A stretch of 64,000 bases of DNA, from the NCBI RefSeq assembly GCF_018919265.1, contig NZ_JAHLQO010000001.1, positions 434,001 to 498,000 on the forward strand. The letters are read 5' to 3'. Below are positions 52,173 to 60,767 of this stretch, in pieces (position 1 is the stretch's first letter; each line of letters opens with the position of its first letter). This DNA comes from Peptoniphilus ovalis. GTDB taxonomy: Bacteria; Bacillota; Clostridia; Tissierellales; Peptoniphilaceae. Below the pieces are notes generated by a model. It saw only the letters and a list, made by a program, of their open reading frames with translations. It searched no databases and had not been told where the DNA came from. Both the position numbers and the translations under genes were made by a program.

Positions 52173-53099
52173 ATGAATTTAGAAAAATTATTAGGAATAA
52201 AATATCCCATAATTCAGGGCGGAATGGCTCATATTGCAACAAGTGAACTTGCAGCTGCAGTAAGTGAAGCTGGTGGACTTGGAGTAATTGGATCAGGCGG
52301 CATGAGTGCTGAAGATTTAAGAGATAACATAAGGGACTTAAGAGCAAAAACCAAAAAACCTTTTGCAGTAAATCTAATGATGTTAAGACCAGACACTGAT
52401 GATTTAGTAAAAGTAATTTTAGAAGAAGATGTAAAAATTCTAACTATTGGTGCTGGAAGCTACGGAAAGTATGCTGATATTTTTAAGGAAAAGGAAATAA
52501 AAGTAATCCCAGTTATAGCATCGCCAGTGCAAATAAAAAGATACGAAGATTACAATCCAACAGCATATATTGCTGAAGGAATGGAAGCAGGTGGTCATAT
52601 TGGACAAATGACTACAATAACTCTTATCCCTGAAGCTGTTAATGCAACTGATAGACCAATAATTGCAGCAGGAGGAATTGCATCAGGTAGAGAAATCTTT
52701 GCAGCAGAAATTTTAGGTGCAAGTGGAGTGCAAATTGGAACAGGATTTTTATTTACAGAGGAATGCCCAGCTCATGAAAATTATAAAAATATCCTTTTAA
52801 AATCAACTTCATCAAAGGTAACAGTTATTGGAAATAATAATGTGCCAATGAGACTTCTTAAAAATAAAATGACAAGAGATTATAAAAATCTTGAAAAATC
52901 AAATTCCTTAGAAGAATTAGAATATTTTACAATAGGAAGACTTCGTAAAGCTGTAAAAGAAGGCGATGTAGTTGAAGGCTCTGTAATGACAGGACTTGAC
53001 GTGGGAAGATTTAATGAAATTGTGCCAGTAAAAGAATTTATCGAAAGAATCTTTAGGGAATACGATGAGGTTAAAAATGGCTATAAAAATCAGGGATAA
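52173..53099 (+). CDS. fabK: FMN-dependent enoyl-ACP reductase II
   Basis: Reduces trans-2-enoyl-ACP with NAD(P)H, the final elongation step, using FMN in a TIM barrel. The 308 residues include PIIQGGMAHIATSELAAAVS, EGMEAGGHIG with the catalytic-region His, AAGGIASGREIFAAEILGA and GVQIGTGFLFTEE. It substitutes for FabI, which is absent. It overlaps the next, related gene by 23 bases. Confidence 0.94.
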   Translation: MNLEKLLGIKYPIIQGGMAHIATSELAAAVSEAGGLGVIGSGGMSAEDLRDNIRDLRAKTKKPFAVNLMMLRPDTDDLVKVILEEDVKILTIGAGSYGKYADIFKEKEIKVIPVIASPVQIKRYEDYNPTAYIAEGMEAGGHIGQMTTITLIPEAVNATDRPIIAAGGIASGREIFAAEILGASGVQIGTGFLFTEECPAHENYKNILLKSTSSKVTVIGNNNVPMRLLKNKMTRDYKNLEKSNSLEELEYFTIGRLRKAVKEGDVVEGSVMTGLDVGRFNEIVPVKEFIERIFREYDEVKNGYKNQG

Positions 53100-54096
53100 A
53101 TCTATAGACATCCCCATAATTCAAGGTGCCATGGCAATAGGGATTTCCAATGGAAACCTTGCAGGTGCAGTTGCAAATAGAGGCGGCATAGGAACTCTTA
53201 CTATGGTTAACCCAGGATACAATGAAGAAGATTTTTACAAAAATTTTATCGAGGCAAATAAGAGGGCCTTTACAAAAGAAGTAAAAATTGCAAGAGAAAA
53301 ATCTCACGGCAATGGTCTAATTCTTACGAATTTAATGAATGTAGTTGAACACAAGGAAGAATACTTAGAATTTTTAGACACTCAAGACATTGACGGAGTC
53401 ATAATGGGAGCAGGACTTCCACTTGACCTTCCAAAATATATTTCAGAAGATAAATTAATTGCTCCAATTGTTTCATCGAAAAGAGCCCTTAGGCTAATTA
53501 TGAAAAAATGGCAAGCTTATAAAAGAAAGCCCGATCTTATAGTTTTCGAAGGACCTGAAGCTGGAGGCCATCTTGGATTTAAAGTTGAGGAGCTTGATAT
53601 GGATATATTCGCAGAACTTCGTGAGATTTTAGATTTTGCAAAAGATATCCCAGTATTTATCGGCGGAGGTTTTGGAACTCCCGAAAAAATAAAAAAGGCC
53701 CTAGAGCATGGAGCAACTGGAGTTCAAATTGGAACTGGATTTTTATTTACAGAAGAATCAGGACTTGAAAGGAATGCAAAGATTGAGTTTTTAAAAAATA
53801 AAGACAAGTATGAAAACACAATTTTAAAAAGTCCCGTTGGACTTCCAGCAAGAGGATTATTAAATAATTTTGTCAAGAAGGCAAGAGAAGTTAATATTCC
53901 TCCAAAGAGATGTATGGCTTGCATTAAGACATGTAAAAGACGTGATACAAATTATTGCATTAACGAAGCTCTAATTAATGCAGTTAGGGGAAATATTGAG
54001 GAAGGACTTTTCTTTTCAGGAACTGATATAAAAAATATTGATGAATTAAGAACTGTTGATGAATACATTGATTATTTAAGGAGTGCTTATGAGTAA
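53077..54096 (+). CDS. FabK-like flavoprotein with four-cysteine motif, candidate FabX-type enzyme
   Basis: A 339-residue FMN TIM-barrel protein of the nitronate monooxygenase/FabK family: PIIQGAMAIGISNG, FEGPEAGGHLG, IGGGFGTPEKIKKAL and GVQIGTGFLFTEES. Unlike FabK it has a C-terminal segment with Cys279, Cys282, Cys286 and Cys294 (pattern CX2CX3CX7C), suited to an iron-sulfur cluster. H. pylori FabX, a related enzyme, has such a cluster and makes cis-unsaturated acyl-ACP. The operon lacks FabA, FabM and FabN, so a similar role is plausible. ATG 53077 follows TGAGG. Confidence 0.85.
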   Translation: MAIKIRDKSIDIPIIQGAMAIGISNGNLAGAVANRGGIGTLTMVNPGYNEEDFYKNFIEANKRAFTKEVKIAREKSHGNGLILTNLMNVVEHKEEYLEFLDTQDIDGVIMGAGLPLDLPKYISEDKLIAPIVSSKRALRLIMKKWQAYKRKPDLIVFEGPEAGGHLGFKVEELDMDIFAELREILDFAKDIPVFIGGGFGTPEKIKKALEHGATGVQIGTGFLFTEESGLERNAKIEFLKNKDKYENTILKSPVGLPARGLLNNFVKKAREVNIPPKRCMACIKTCKRRDTNYCINEALINAVRGNIEEGLFFSGTDIKNIDELRTVDEYIDYLRSAYE

Positions 54097-54994
54097 AGTA
54101 GCTGTAATTTTTGGAGGACAAGGATCCCAATACGAAAATTTGGGAAAAGTTTTTATTGAAAAAAATGTTGCACCAGAAATTTATGGAGAAATCAAAGAAT
54201 ATGAAGAAATAATAAAAAATGGAAGTTTTGAAGAAATTTCCATGACTAAAAATCTTCAGCCAATAATGCTTGCTTATCAGCTTGCGTCATTAAAAATTGT
54301 AAGAGAAAAGCTTGATATAGATGCAACTTGTGGCTTAAGTCTTGGAGAATACGCATCACTTGTAGCAGCTAATGTAATTTCAGCAGAAGATGCACTAAAA
54401 CTTATTAAAATTCGCGGCAAATTAATGCAGGAATGCGGAGAAAAAATCAATTCAAAAATGCTTGCCATTTTGAACAAAAACGAAGATGAAGTCAAAGAAA
54501 TTATAAAAAATTCAGAAATTTCTAATATCTTTATCTCCAATATAAATTCGCCAAAACAAATCCTTATTGCAGGAGAAGAAAAAGATATTGACGCATTTAA
54601 AGTTTATGCTAAAGAAAATAAAATCAGAAATATCGAGATGAAAGTATCAGGTGCATTTCACACAAAATACATGGGTGAAGCTGCAATAGAATACAAAAAT
54701 TATCTTGAAGAGATAAGTTTCAGTGAGCCTAAAATAGATTATTATCTAAACTTAACTGGAAAAAAATATAGCGGCGAAGATTTAAAATTAGTATTATCGA
54801 AGCATATTGAAAATCCCGTTAGGCTTTATGATTGTCTTGAAAACATAGTAAATTCAGGAGTGAACAAAATTATAGAAATTGGACCAAGTGATGTGCTTTC
54901 AAAAATTATTGCCAAGAATTTTAAAAATATAGAAATTATTTCTCTTAAAAATGAAGAAGAAGTAATAGAATTTGGAGAAAATTATGGAAAATAA
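54089..54994 (+). CDS. fabD: Malonyl-CoA:ACP transacylase
   Basis: Loads malonyl groups onto ACP. The 301 residues hold FGGQGSQ at the N-terminus, catalytic Ser84 in GLSLGEY and His191 in GAFHTKYM. The usual GHSLGE reads GLSLGE here; Leu replaces a conserved but non-catalytic His. ATG 54089 follows AAGGAGTG and overlaps the preceding stop by eight bases. Confidence 0.92.
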   Translation: MSKVAVIFGGQGSQYENLGKVFIEKNVAPEIYGEIKEYEEIIKNGSFEEISMTKNLQPIMLAYQLASLKIVREKLDIDATCGLSLGEYASLVAANVISAEDALKLIKIRGKLMQECGEKINSKMLAILNKNEDEVKEIIKNSEISNIFISNINSPKQILIAGEEKDIDAFKVYAKENKIRNIEMKVSGAFHTKYMGEAAIEYKNYLEEISFSEPKIDYYLNLTGKKYSGEDLKLVLSKHIENPVRLYDCLENIVNSGVNKIIEIGPSDVLSKIIAKNFKNIEIISLKNEEEVIEFGENYGK

Positions 54995-55709
54995 AAACTA
55001 CGCTTTTATTAGTGGTGCAAGTGGAGGGATTGGCGTCTTTATAGCAGAAGAGTTGAAAAAAGACTACAATTTAATTCTTCACACTAGAAGCAAAAAAGAT
55101 GTACTTGAAAAATTAAAAGATGAATATAAAGATATTGATGTGAAAATAGTAGAAGGCGATTTGTCAAAATTTGAAGACTGCCAAAAAATCTTTGATGAAG
55201 TAAAAGATTTAGATGTAGAAGTTCTTGTAAACAATGCTGGAATAACAAAGGATAATTTAATTTTTAGAATGACTGATGAAGATTTTACAAAAGTTATAGA
55301 AACAAATTTAAATTCTGCATTTTATCTTTCAAAACTTTTTGCAAGACCAATGATGAAAAAAAGAAAGGGAAAAATTATAAATATCTCTTCAATAGTTGGC
55401 ATTAAAGGAAATCCAGGCCAGGCAAATTATGCAGCATCAAAGGCGGGACTTATTGCTCTAACAAAGACTATGGCAAAAGAACTTGGCGGCAAAAATGTAT
55501 TAGTTAATGCAGTTGCACCAGGTTTTATTGAGACAAAGATGACAGAAGAATTATCAGATAGTGTGAAAGAAGAAATGCTAAAAGGTATTCCGCTTAAAAG
55601 ATATGGAAGTCCAGTTGAAGTTGCAAAGGTCATAAGATTTTTAGCAAGTGATGATGCAAGTTATATTAATGGTCAAGTGATTTCTGTAGATGGAGGTTTA
55701 AATACATGA
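54984..55709 (+). CDS. fabG: Beta-ketoacyl-ACP reductase
   Basis: A 241-residue short-chain dehydrogenase reducing 3-ketoacyl-ACP with NADPH. It has the SGASGGIG cofactor loop, LVNNAGIT, the Ser in ISSIVG, the YAASK catalytic pair and INGQVISVDGG. ATG 54984 follows GGAG within the fabD 3' end; the overlap is 11 bases. It overlaps fabF by four bases. Confidence 0.95.
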   Translation: MENKNYAFISGASGGIGVFIAEELKKDYNLILHTRSKKDVLEKLKDEYKDIDVKIVEGDLSKFEDCQKIFDEVKDLDVEVLVNNAGITKDNLIFRMTDEDFTKVIETNLNSAFYLSKLFARPMMKKRKGKIINISSIVGIKGNPGQANYAASKAGLIALTKTMAKELGGKNVLVNAVAPGFIETKMTEELSDSVKEEMLKGIPLKRYGSPVEVAKVIRFLASDDASYINGQVISVDGGLNT

Positions 55710-56923
55710 GAGTAGTAGTTACAGGAGTAGGTTTTATAACTCCCATTGGAGAAACTAAAGAAGAATTAATAAATTCTATGAAAAATAAAAAATGTGGGAT
55801 TAAAGAAATCACTCATTATGATATAATAAACCGTGAGGTTAAACTAGCTGGCGAGTTAGAAAATTATGATGCCAGCAAATATTTCAATCGAAAAGAAATT
55901 AATAGATTAGATAAGGTGAACCAATACAGCTTAATAGCAGCAAGAAAAGCAAGTGTAGATGCAGGACTAGATGGATTGGATTACGACAAAAGACGCACAG
56001 CAGTCTACATAACTTCTGGAATTGGAGGACTAGAAAGTATCGAGGTTGACCACACTAGAGGGCAAAAAAGAGGATTCGATAAACTTAGCCCATACTTTAT
56101 CACAAAGGCAATTATTAACTCAGTAGCTGCCAATGTGGCAATTGAATTAGGAGCAAAGGGAGCATGTCTATCTCACGTAACTGCATGTGCTTCGGCTACT
56201 AATGCAATTGGAGAAGCTTATAGGGCAATTAAGGACGGATACCAAGACATAATATATTGTGGGGGAAGTGAAGCTTCAATAACTGAGCTTGGTGTAGGAG
56301 GATTTACATCAATGAAGGCACTTTCTACATCAACAGATATTAATAGAGCATCCATTCCCTTTGACAAAGACAGAGACGGATTTGTCATGGGAGAAGGAGC
56401 TGGAGTAATAGTTCTTGAATCACTTGAAAGTGCAGAAAAAAGAGGCGCAAAAATCTTAGCAGAAATAACTGGCTATGGGGTTAATTGTGATGCATATCAC
56501 ATAACATCTCCAAGTCCATCAGCTGAGATGGCAACTCTTGCAATAGAAGATGCACTAAAAGATGCTAAGCTAAGTCCAGAAGAAATAGATTATATAAATG
56601 CTCATGGAACATCTACAAATCTTAACGACAAATACGAGACTATTGCCATTAAAAAAGTTTTTGGCGATAGAGATGTCCTCGTATCATCATCTAAATCGCA
56701 AATTGGACATTTATTAGGTGCGTCAGGAGCAGTTGAGTGCATTATGACTATACTTGCAATGAACAATGGATTTTTACCACCTCTAATTAATTACAAAAAT
56801 AGAGATCCTGAATGTGATCTAAACTTTGTAACAGACACAGAAGAAAGAAAGATAAATTATTTCTTAAAGAATTCACTGGGATTTGGTGGACACAATGCCA
56901 GTCTAGTTTTTAGGAGTTTTTAA
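55706..56923 (+). CDS. fabF: Beta-ketoacyl-ACP synthase II
   Basis: The elongating condensing enzyme, 405 residues. Catalytic Cys161 (TACASATNA), His300 (NAHGTSTNLND) and His335 (SQIGHLLGASG). As the only elongating synthase in the operon it must extend both saturated and any unsaturated intermediates. It overlaps fabG by four bases and ends one base before fabZ. Confidence 0.96.
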   Translation: MRVVVTGVGFITPIGETKEELINSMKNKKCGIKEITHYDIINREVKLAGELENYDASKYFNRKEINRLDKVNQYSLIAARKASVDAGLDGLDYDKRRTAVYITSGIGGLESIEVDHTRGQKRGFDKLSPYFITKAIINSVAANVAIELGAKGACLSHVTACASATNAIGEAYRAIKDGYQDIIYCGGSEASITELGVGGFTSMKALSTSTDINRASIPFDKDRDGFVMGEGAGVIVLESLESAEKRGAKILAEITGYGVNCDAYHITSPSPSAEMATLAIEDALKDAKLSPEEIDYINAHGTSTNLNDKYETIAIKKVFGDRDVLVSSSKSQIGHLLGASGAVECIMTILAMNNGFLPPLINYKNRDPECDLNFVTDTEERKINYFLKNSLGFGGHNASLVFRSF

Positions 56924-56924
56924 T

Positions 56925-57359
56925 ATGGAACTTACTTTTGATGAAATAAAAGAAATATTGCCTCATAAATATCCATTTATAATGGTTGATAGAATAATAG
57001 AATTACAAAAAGATAAATATGCAGTGGGAATAAAATGCGTCTCTAATGGGGATTTTTATTTTCAAGGTCATTTCCCTCAGAAGGCTCTAATGCCAGGAGT
57101 ACTACAAATAGAGACAGTAGCACAAGTAGGAGCAACTTGTCTATTGTTAGAAAATAGGGATAAAATTGCAGTGCTTGCAGGAGTTAAAAGGGCGAGATTT
57201 TATAAAGAAGTTAGCCCAGGAGATGTCTTAAAAGTAAAATGTGAGATGATTAAAACAGTTAAAAATCTTGGATTCGCCGAAGGAATCATTACTCGTAAAA
57301 ATTCTGATGGCGAAGATGAAAGGGTTATGACTTGTGAGATTTCCTTTGCATTAGCTTAG
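56925..57359 (+). CDS. fabZ: 3-hydroxyacyl-ACP dehydratase
   Basis: A 144-residue hot-dog dehydratase. Catalytic His49 in GHFPQKALMPG and Glu63 in LQIETVAQ. It makes trans-2-enoyl-ACP. FabZ alone is not expected to isomerise to cis-3, which is why another route to unsaturated chains is needed if the organism makes them. The marR gene follows after nine bases. Confidence 0.95.
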   Translation: MELTFDEIKEILPHKYPFIMVDRIIELQKDKYAVGIKCVSNGDFYFQGHFPQKALMPGVLQIETVAQVGATCLLLENRDKIAVLAGVKRARFYKEVSPGDVLKVKCEMIKTVKNLGFAEGIITRKNSDGEDERVMTCEISFALA

Positions 57360-57368
57360 GAGGATAAT

Positions 57369-57839
57369 ATGTTAGATGAGAGATTCAACGAAGTTTATGA
57401 TAAATTTAAGTTGAATTTATACAAAAATATGTTTGCTAACCTACAAGACAGAGAAGCTACATTAACAGCGACTGAAACATTTACAATAGAAGTTATTCAC
57501 TGTCTGAATAGACCTAAAGTAAGTGAGGTTACAGAATTCTTGGAAATTTCTCATCCAAATATAGCTTATAAAATTTCACAACTTGTGAAAAAAGGCTATT
57601 TAAGAAAAGTTCAGTCACAAGAAGATAGAAGAGAATTTTATCTAGAATGTACTGATAAGTTCTACAAATATAATGACATGAAGACAGCCTATGTACACAC
57701 AGTTTTAGAAAGATTAAAAGATAGAGTAGATAAATCAGAAATAGAAGTTTTAGAAAAAGTTCTGGGAATAATGAGCGATGAGCTCATGCCTGAGGTTACA
57801 GACTTTATAAAAAATAAAATAGAAGATGAAGAAAAATAA
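57369..57839 (+). CDS. MarR family regulator (FabT-like position)
   Basis: A 156-residue winged-helix regulator: N-terminal dimer helix, recognition region KVSEVTEFLEISHPNIAYKI, wing SQEDRREFYLECTDK and a long C-terminal helix. ATG follows TAGGAGGA. Its place at the end of the fatty acid operon suggests a role like FabT, which binds acyl-ACP and represses fab genes; FabT usually sits near the front. Function is inferred from context. Confidence 0.85.
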   Translation: MLDERFNEVYDKFKLNLYKNMFANLQDREATLTATETFTIEVIHCLNRPKVSEVTEFLEISHPNIAYKISQLVKKGYLRKVQSQEDRREFYLECTDKFYKYNDMKTAYVHTVLERLKDRVDKSEIEVLEKVLGIMSDELMPEVTDFIKNKIEDEEK

Positions 57840-57840
57840 T

Positions 57841-57871
57841 TAGCAAGATCCATTTGGATTTTGCTTTTTTA
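57841..57871 (+). terminator. Terminator of fatty acid operon
   Basis: AGCAAGATCC and GGATTTTGCT form a stem with one mismatch around ATTT, followed by six T. Confidence 0.88.
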
Positions 57872-57940
57872 TTTAATTTTTAGAAAAATACCAATTTTTT
57901 ATATTTTAATGTTATCATATTAAAAAGTGGGTGGAATAAG

Positions 57941-58822
57941 ATGATTTTAAATTTCTTTCACGGATTCGCAATGTCTATTGCAGACTCTGTGCCTGGAGTA
58001 AGTGGCGGAACTATTGCCTTTATTCTGGGGTTTTATGACAAATTCATAGATGCACTTCATTATTTTTTTGAAAAGGGAAGTGGAAGGAGAAGAAGAGCCT
58101 TTAAATATCTAGCAAACCTTGGAGTAGGTTGGGGATTTGGATTACTTCTCAGCATATTTTTTCTTTCAAACTTATTTCAAGAGAAGATTTTCTTGATGTC
58201 GTCAATATTTTTAGGACTGACACTAGCTTCAATTCCCTTTGTAATAAAAGATGAATTAGAAATAATTAGAGAAAACAAAAAAGATTTCTATTACATATTA
58301 ATTGGAATCTTTGTAGTAATAATGCTAGTGTTATTTCGTGAAAATAAACTAATAAGAGACTTTGACTTAAATAATCCAAATATTTGGGAGCTAATTTATT
58401 TATTTTTCTCAGGAGCAGTGGCAATATCTGCAATGGTGCTTCCGGGAATATCAGGCTCATCAGTACTTTTAATAGCAGGAGTTTATATACCAGTAGTAGA
58501 AGCATTAGGAGAGATAATAAGATTTAACTTTGACAAAATATTTTCCATAATGATTTTGGCACTTGGAGTAATATTTGGGATATTTATTTCAATTAATATG
58601 ATAAGAGATAAAATGAGACATCACAGATCAAAGATGCTTTATCTAATAATTGGAATGATAATAGGGTCTTTATATGCAATAATAATGGGTCCAACGACTT
58701 TAAACTCATTTACAGAGCCACTTAATATGAGTAACTTTAGCTTTGTGGGATTTTTAGGTGGTATAGTGATACTTTTTGGACTTGAGATAATTAAGAATTT
58801 TACTATGAAAAGGAAGGGATGA
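57941..58822 (+). CDS. DUF368 membrane protein (PopT-type polyprenyl-phosphate translocase)
   Basis: A 293-residue membrane protein with about eight helices in two related halves. SIADSVPGVSGGTIAFILG and the matching MVLPGISGSSVLLIAG carry the paired GxSG motifs of DUF368. Members named PopT recycle undecaprenyl phosphate to the cytosolic face for wall synthesis. The start follows GTGGGTGG. It is a single gene with its own terminator. The general role is taken from family knowledge. Confidence 0.88.
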   Translation: MILNFFHGFAMSIADSVPGVSGGTIAFILGFYDKFIDALHYFFEKGSGRRRRAFKYLANLGVGWGFGLLLSIFFLSNLFQEKIFLMSSIFLGLTLASIPFVIKDELEIIRENKKDFYYILIGIFVVIMLVLFRENKLIRDFDLNNPNIWELIYLFFSGAVAISAMVLPGISGSSVLLIAGVYIPVVEALGEIIRFNFDKIFSIMILALGVIFGIFISINMIRDKMRHHRSKMLYLIIGMIIGSLYAIIMGPTTLNSFTEPLNMSNFSFVGFLGGIVILFGLEIIKNFTMKRKG

Positions 58823-58850
58823 GTTTTAAATTCTCATCTCTTTTCTTTTG
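58818..58850 (+). terminator. Terminator of DUF368 gene
   Basis: GATGAG and CTCATC form a stem around TTTTAAATT, then TCTTTTCTTTT. The stem begins at the stop codon. Confidence 0.8.
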
Positions 58851-58871
58851 TTCTAAAGTTTTGATTTTCAA

Positions 58872-58966
58872 CGAGGGCTGTCCCTTGTAATTTAAAATTA
58901 AAAGTTATAAATGAACAAAGCTAACAAAAATCAATTGTAAAAATTTAGAAAGGGGCTGTCCTCTTT
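58872..58966 (+). repeat. Repeat element copy at 58.9 kb
   Basis: GAGGGCTGTCCCTTG, then about 70 AT-rich bases and AAAGGGGCTGTCCTC. Same end-to-end layout as the units at 8.2, 8.6 and 16.4-17.4 kb. Confidence 0.8.
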
Positions 58967-58969
58967 TAG

Positions 58970-59760
58970 GATATAGAGAAAGGCAATCAAAAAAGCTCGA
59001 GACTAGTCCTTAACCTGTAAAGCTTTAGCGTTAAAAAGAAATTTAAGAGATAAAATTAAAAAACTTAATAATAGAAGTGAGACTTTTCCATTTAAAAACT
59101 GAGAGGAAGTCCTCATTTTTTCCAGATGCAGACAGCCCTCGCTGTGCCGTTGGTTCTTCATCGCCTCTAATTTCGCTACGCTCATTAATTAGGCGTGAAG
59201 AATGCAAATTAAAATTTGCCAACATTTCCGACTCGCTCTAAAATGCTCCTTATTCAGTCGCATTTTATTCGCTCCCTGGATAAGGTTTTTCATCAATTCA
59301 AGCACCTTTCAGTCGCTTTCATTGTGAAAACCGCTCATCTCGTGTCTTCGACACTCGTCTCACTACCATTAAAGGGCAGCCTGCTGCACTGTTTACAACT
59401 GGGATTGCCCTAGTCGATTTTTTGCCTACATTCTGAAAATCTGGTTATTTATTTGCAAACTTTGTTAATATTGATATACTTCAAGAAGTAGTGGCGTTTT
59501 TATTAGTTTTATTTTGAATTTAGCGTTAGCAATTGTGCCTAATAAGCAAAAATTCAGTCCTTGCGTAAAAAATTTTCAAATTGTTTGAACGAGCGAAGCG
59601 AGTGAGTTTTGAAAATTTAGCAAGGGCTTAATTTTTGGACAACCAGCGCGTCAAGGTGTTTTGGGGTGGCTTGGAGGGGCAAAGGACGCTCGCAACGTCC
59701 TAATGCCCCTCCAAATTAAAATAAAATCTTAATTTTAGAATAAGAATTAAATAGTTATAT
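58970..59760. other. Structured non-coding region, no gene seen
   Basis: Nearly 800 bases without a convincing frame on either strand and less AT-rich than flanking gaps. Nested structure is visible. Imperfect 30-base arms (59548-59580 with 59609-59641) enclose a GAGCGAAGCGAG loop. A perfect 11-base stem TTGGAGGGGCA/TGCCCCTCCAA (59671-59681 with 59704-59714) encloses a second GGACG/CGTCC stem. GTGTC-TTC-GACAC lies near 59343. It could be a structured RNA or the relic of a mobile element. Confidence 0.5.
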
Positions 59761-59790
59761 AAAAATAAAATTTTAAAATTTCAATTAAAA

Positions 59791-59818
59791 AAAGTGAGAG
59801 TTAAAAAACCCTCACTTT
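59791..59818 (-). terminator. Terminator of zinc metallopeptidase gene
   Basis: AAAGTGAG and CTCACTTT form an 8-base stem; the minus-strand reading ends in seven T. Confidence 0.88.
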
Positions 59819-59821
59819 CTC

Positions 59822-60673
59822 CTACAAATTATTTGTATTAAATGTATCCCAACCAGATAAATCTCCAGCTTCATAACCCTTTTTAAACCATCGAGTTCTT
59901 TGCTCACTTGACCCATGTGTAAAGGATTCTGGTCTTACATATCCTTGAGATTTCTTTTGTATCGTGTCATCTCCAATAGACCAAGCTGTTGATATCGCCT
60001 CTTCCATATCTCCAGGTTCAAGATATCCCTTGTCAGCTTGATATCTTGCGACTACTCCTGCCAAGTAGTCCGCTTGAAGCTCAAGTCTAACTGTAAGAGC
60101 ATTTCTTTCTTCTTCAGACATCTTTTGCATCAGTTCTTGATATTGTCCCATGATTCCAGTTAAATTTTGCACATGATGACCAACTTCGTGACTTATAACA
60201 TAAGACAAGATAAAATCGCCTTCCTTTGCACCAAAGTCATTGATCAAACTGTCGTAGAAGGAAAGATCCATGTAAATGGACTCATCTCTTGAGCAATAAA
60301 AAGGTCCCATTCCTGATTGAGCAGTTCCACAACCACTTTGCACAACATCTTTAAAAATATTTAGCTTTGGCTCTCTATACTTAATATCATGAGTTTTCAA
60401 AATTTCTGTCCAAGCATCTTCTGTATCAGCAAGGACAACTGCAGAATAATCGTAGAGTTCCTGCTCTTTTTCAGTTAAATTATATTCCTGAGTAGTTGGA
60501 GTTTGTCTACTTCCACTTCCAAGACCTGATAAAATTGCTCGAGATGGGCTTCCTGTAAGTAAAAATACAATAAGAGCAACAATTAATCCGCCGCCACCAA
60601 GAGCAAGGCCTCCACCACGACCTCTACCACTATTTCCAATATTAGAACTTTGTCTTCTACCTCTCCATTTCAT
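59822..60673 (-). CDS. Neutral zinc metallopeptidase family protein (YpfJ-like)
   Basis: A 283-residue membrane-anchored protein. A basic, Gly-rich N-terminus (GRGRGGGLALGGGG) leads into one helix (about 28-41); the rest is extracytoplasmic. The zinc site is HEVGH (162-166), with LELQADYLAGV supplying a probable third ligand. SGCGTAQSGMGPFYC is typical of the family. It is called a metallopeptidase from the motif; no activity is established for most members. Single gene with its own terminator. Confidence 0.88.
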   Translation of the reverse strand: MKWRGRRQSSNIGNSGRGRGGGLALGGGGLIVALIVFLLTGSPSRAILSGLGSGSRQTPTTQEYNLTEKEQELYDYSAVVLADTEDAWTEILKTHDIKYREPKLNIFKDVVQSGCGTAQSGMGPFYCSRDESIYMDLSFYDSLINDFGAKEGDFILSYVISHEVGHHVQNLTGIMGQYQELMQKMSEEERNALTVRLELQADYLAGVVARYQADKGYLEPGDMEEAISTAWSIGDDTIQKKSQGYVRPESFTHGSSEQRTRWFKKGYEAGDLSGWDTFNTNNL

Positions 60674-60767
60674 ATCAGTACCTCCATTTACCTATTTTTA
60701 CCCAAAAAAGAAATTGTTAAATATTGTTTAAGAAATTTCTATTTATTATAATGATATTGGTGAAGTA

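Noticed and set aside
59003-59413. Short frames of 60-65 codons in the 59-kb gap
   Set aside because: They overlap in several frames, lack ribosome sites and follow the hairpin-rich sequence.
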